DNA of 64,000 bases, taken from positions 62,001-126,000 of the forward strand of contig NZ_JAGWDK010000007.1 of assembly GCF_018398875.1 (NCBI RefSeq). Direction: 5' to 3'. Below are positions 61,352-64,000 of this stretch, piece after piece. This DNA comes from Bradyrhizobium sp. sGM-13 (GTDB taxonomy: Bacteria > Pseudomonadota > Alphaproteobacteria > Rhizobiales > Xanthobacteraceae). The position numbers were made by a program, and so were the translations under genes. The notes beneath the pieces are model-generated. The model searched no databases and was not told where the DNA came from. It saw nothing but the letters and a program-made list of their open reading frames with translations. Position 1 is the first letter of the stretch. The number at the start of each line of letters is the position of its first letter.

Positions 61352-61469
61352 GTCGTCCCTGCGAACGCAGGGACCCAGACGCCGCGGCCGGCGGAACTGG
61401 CACAAGGCAAGACGGCGTGTCTCACCATTCACAGCGGTGGTTATGGGTCCCTGCGTCGCAGGGACGACG
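61352..61469. repeat. Palindromic intergenic repeat, family B
   Basis: GTCGTCCCTGCGAACGCAGG on the left and GGTCCCTGCGTCGCAGGGAC then GAC on the right, about 118 bases. It ends four bases before the stop of the convergent histidine kinase gene. Confidence 0.85.
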
Positions 61470-61473
61470 TGAC

Positions 61474-63204
61474 CTACTTTACTGGCCGTACCGGCGCGGA
61501 AATTTCGCCCGTGCGATCGCGCTCGGTCATGTCGACCACCGTGGCCATCGGCGCGGTGAGTTCGTAGACATAGCTGACATCGGTGAAGTAGCGTTTTGCG
61601 GTGCCGCCGAGCGCTTCGGGGGCGACGCGGTCGAGCAGGATGAGGCCGAAATCGCTATCTTCGCGCCGTGTCGCCGCACTGGTGTTGAACTCTTCCCAGC
61701 GGAAATGAAAGATCGTGTCGGGCTCCTCGCCGGTCACTTCCCAGTTCGCGACGATATGCGGATGTTTGCCGACCAGCGACAGGCCCTCGTCGGAGTGCGA
61801 GGCCAGCTCGAAAAACAATAGCGAGAGCGACTGCGCGGCGCGCGCGCTGACGGCGATATCCGGGCCGTTGATGACGATGCGGTCGGCATGCGGGATCGCG
61901 CGCGACTCGAACAGGCCCTTGAGCTTGACGCCCTGCCACTGGCTTTCGCTGAGCAGCGTCACCACGTTCGACATCGCGTGAATGCGGCCGATCAACAGCT
62001 CGCGTGCCACATCCATGTCGGAGCCGTGACGCAGCGTGCGCGTCACGATCGACTGGATCACGGCCAGGATGTTCTTGACCCGGTGGTTGAGCTCGTCGAT
62101 GACGGCGGTCAAGCGACGCTCGAAGCCGATCCGCACCTGGATCTCGCGGCTGAGCCGCAGATTGTTGTAGGCGACATAGCCGAACAGGCCGCAGACGATT
62201 CCGGTGAGCGCCAGCCCGATGGCTGCGACGACGATCGCGGTCTGCTGCGCACGCAGCGCGGCGTTGTTCTTGGCGTAATAGCCGAGCGACCAGTCGCGGC
62301 CGCCGAACGTTACCGTCCGCACCACCGACGGCAACGGATCACCCTGCCTCACCGCCCGCAGCGTGACGACGCCCTGGTCGTTGGCGACATATTCGTCGTT
62401 GGCGTCATCAGGGTCTTTCAACACCACCGAGAACAACGAGCGGTCGTCATCGGTCAGCATCAGCGGCGCCAGCTCGTAGGAAAAGGTCACGAAGCCGGCC
62501 GGCTCCGAACTGCCCTCGAGCAGAATCGGAGACGCCAGCACGAGACCGATCGGCCCGCTCTGGCGCAACAGCGGGATCGGGTCCGACGCCAGCGGCTTGC
62601 CGGCTGCCGCCGCCTGCGCCAGCATCGGCCCGATCACCGAGTGCCGGTCGTAGGCCCGGCCGGGAAAGCCGAGCGTATCAGGACTGCGCGGCTCGAGATC
62701 CATCAGCACGTCGATCGGCTTGTTGATGGTCCGTAGATCCAGCGGCTTGTCGTCGAAATCCCTGATCGTCGGATTGGTAAAGCCGGCGCCCTTCAGCTCC
62801 GTCTGGGCAGCCACCAGATCGCCCGGCTTGAGACGCGCGATCCAGGACGCGATCACAAAATCGGTCTTGAAGGCATAGATCGCCGAACGCAGCGGCTGCA
62901 GCATGTTGGCCTTCACTACTGAAGGGGAGCGAAACAAGCCGGATGCAACCCGTGCGAGCAATTCGCGCTCGGTCAGCCGATCCTGCACCAGGCTGGCATG
63001 AACGTCGATGGCGCGCGACAGCGCGATGCCGTCGATCGCCAGTTCCTGCTCGTGGACGCGATAGGCTGCGAGACCGGAGAGCAGAACTCCGATCAGTGCG
63101 ATAAAGCCGATAATGAAGCCCAGCCGAACCACTCGCTTACTCAGGAATGACGTGTTGGCGAAGACGTATTGGAAGCATTTCGGGGTCTGCCGGGGCAGAG
63201 ACAC
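61474..63204 (-). CDS. HWE/HisKA_2-type sensor kinase with CHASE-like sensor, atypical ATP site
   Basis: 576 residues. Helix one (about 25-47), a periplasmic CHASE-like sensor (about 50-310), helix two (about 318-340), then a HisKA_2/HWE phosphoacceptor segment ELNHRVKNILAVIQSI (His about 374). In the ATPase domain the N-box, normally ELxTNAxKYGAL, reads ELASHSDEGLSL, with His for the usual Asn. Later G-boxes are weak. Its place beside phyR suggests it controls PhyR phosphorylation, possibly as a phosphatase or partner and not a kinase. The GTG start at 63202-63204 gives a normal N-terminus. Confidence 0.85.
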   Translation of the reverse strand: MSLPRQTPKCFQYVFANTSFLSKRVVRLGFIIGFIALIGVLLSGLAAYRVHEQELAIDGIALSRAIDVHASLVQDRLTERELLARVASGLFRSPSVVKANMLQPLRSAIYAFKTDFVIASWIARLKPGDLVAAQTELKGAGFTNPTIRDFDDKPLDLRTINKPIDVLMDLEPRSPDTLGFPGRAYDRHSVIGPMLAQAAAAGKPLASDPIPLLRQSGPIGLVLASPILLEGSSEPAGFVTFSYELAPLMLTDDDRSLFSVVLKDPDDANDEYVANDQGVVTLRAVRQGDPLPSVVRTVTFGGRDWSLGYYAKNNAALRAQQTAIVVAAIGLALTGIVCGLFGYVAYNNLRLSREIQVRIGFERRLTAVIDELNHRVKNILAVIQSIVTRTLRHGSDMDVARELLIGRIHAMSNVVTLLSESQWQGVKLKGLFESRAIPHADRIVINGPDIAVSARAAQSLSLLFFELASHSDEGLSLVGKHPHIVANWEVTGEEPDTIFHFRWEEFNTSAATRREDSDFGLILLDRVAPEALGGTAKRYFTDVSYVYELTAPMATVVDMTERDRTGEISAPVRPVK

Positions 63205-63491
63205 GTGGCAATAGCGCGAAGGCCAAGCGCGGCGAATATGACGGAGCGATCATCAGCACGCAACTGACAGCTTGGCAGCGGGCAACAACACGGCAGCCGT
63301 TAACGCTGATTTGGCGGCGCCAGAAGTTGGATAATCTGACACCGTCGATTTGGTTCCGGCGCGGGCGGACAAATCCGCGGGCTGCGGCGGCGGACCGAGC
63401 ATTAATGTTAACGCGCCGCTCACCTGCCGCTGGCCTGACCGCTCGTTCGGCCGCCTGTCGTCCGGGCCCTGCGGGGCCGGCTGCCCCGGGC

Positions 63492-64000
63492 CTACCGGGC
63501 CTTCGTGGCCGGGCGCAGGCCGCCCTTGGTCTCGATGAAGCCGATGATGCGATCGAGCCCCTCGCTCTTCTTCAGATTGGTCATCACGAACGGCCGCTCG
63601 CCGCGCATCCGCTTGGCGTCCGTCTCCATCTTCTCCAGCGACGCGCCGACATAAGGCGCCAGGTCGATCTTGTTGATGACGAGCAGGTCCGAGCGGGTGA
63701 TGCCGGGGCCGCCCTTGGAGGGAATCTTGTCGCCGGCGGCAACGTCGATCACGTAGATCGTGAGATCGGCGAGTTCGGGAGAAAACGTCGCCGCAAGATT
63801 GTCGCCGCCGGATTCGATCAGCACCAGATCGAGATCGGGAAATTTCGCCCGCATGTCGGCGACCGCCGCGAGATTCATCGAGGCGTCCTCGCGGATCGCG
63901 GTGTGCGGGCAGCCGCCGGTCTCGACGCCGGCGATGCGGTCGGGTGTCAGCGAGCCCGAACGCACCAGGAATTCGGCGTCCCACTTGGTGTAGATGTCGT
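63492..64000 (-). CDS. ureG: Urease accessory GTPase UreG, C-terminal part
   Basis: The frame enters from the right edge with [20 protein letters not shown], then [20 protein letters not shown] (the metal-binding Cys-Pro-His), [20 protein letters not shown] and [13 protein letters not shown], and stops at 63492. This is UreG, which uses GTP to help load nickel into urease. The N-terminal P-loop is outside the window. It is followed by no urease gene; the 290 bases to the kinase gene hold no recognised frame. Confidence 0.95.
   Translation of the reverse strand, partial: DIYTKWDAEFLVRSGSLTPDRIAGVETGGCPHTAIREDASMNLAAVADMRAKFPDLDLVLIESGGDNLAATFSPELADLTIYVIDVAAGDKIPSKGGPGITRSDLLVINKIDLAPYVGASLEKMETDAKRMRGERPFVMTNLKKSEGLDRIIGFIETKGGLRPATKAR

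Noticed and set aside
63205..63491. A GGAAC with GATT 16 bases downstream before the histidine kinase gene
   Set aside because: Two bases differ in the four-base -10 box, too weak to call an EcfG promoter.
1..64000. CRISPR arrays, prophage or insertion sequences
   Set aside because: No regularly spaced direct repeats, integrase, transposase or phage structural genes were seen. The repeats present are dispersed palindromes.

Overview
The window is about 64 kb of GC-rich DNA from an alphaproteobacterium of the order Hyphomicrobiales, most likely Bradyrhizobium or a close relative in the same family. The support is gene content and not a database search: a phyR / nepR-ecfG general stress response locus with an HWE-type kinase, RcdA, DUF1192, DUF883 and DUF2865 proteins, BdhA, a zinc-independent L31, and many short palindromic intergenic repeats. 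It is a chromosomal, mostly housekeeping segment. I see no prophage, transposase, CRISPR array or tRNA/rRNA gene.

Layout. 1-1301: start of an RND efflux operon (permease fragment and adaptor). 1628-1933: internally deleted cyclopropane-fatty-acid-synthase-like gene. 2273-4438: MotA/TolQ-like plus OmpA-like pair. 4515-9118: GNAT protein, orphan protein, ABC exporter, rpmE, rcdA, candidate sRNA, DUF1192. 9240-16035: quinone oxidoreductase, two c-di-GMP proteins, and a HigBA module whose toxin is frameshifted. 16176-20551: galU, lytic transglycosylase, DUF459 protein. 20791-25457: CsbD-like protein, two SDRs, GNAT, TfdA-like dioxygenase, YqgE. 25595-30869: DsbD-N-like protein, several small exported or membrane proteins, flippase, TSUP permease. 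31013-33617: bdhA, patatin, CAP lipoprotein. 33710-45391: a complete sulfate uptake and assimilation locus. The minus strand carries cysG-DUF2849-cysI-DUF934-cysH-sbp-cysT-cysW-cysA and the plus strand carries divergent cysD-cysNC. 45592-47754: malate synthase G. 47838-54515: small stress-type genes, chemoreceptor, DUF2865, L,D-transpeptidase, AI-2E permease, DUF883 and a membrane protein. 55012-59279: small exported protein, candidate sRNA, MFS transporter, second sRNA candidate, NYN nuclease, DUF808. 59399-63204: phyR, nepR-ecfG and an unusual HWE-type histidine kinase. 63492-64000: C-terminal part of ureG.

How the genes work together. The sulfur block can import sulfate, activate it (CysD, CysNC), reduce it (CysH, CysI) and make the siroheme CysI needs (CysG). 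The general stress locus appears to have local targets. Six sites with the exact form GGAAC-N16-CGTT, the motif known for EcfG-type sigma factors, lie upstream of a CsbD protein, two tiny membrane proteins, an L,D-transpeptidase, an AI-2E-type permease and a DUF883 protein. Near-matches precede nepR-ecfG and a second CsbD-like gene. This envelope- and membrane-centred stress regulon is the strongest coherent signal here.

Between genes there are at least eight families of palindromic repeats, some of which supply the ends of neighbouring reading frames. Three intergenic regions look like small RNA genes: stem-loops, a C-rich linker or loop, and a Rho-independent terminator.
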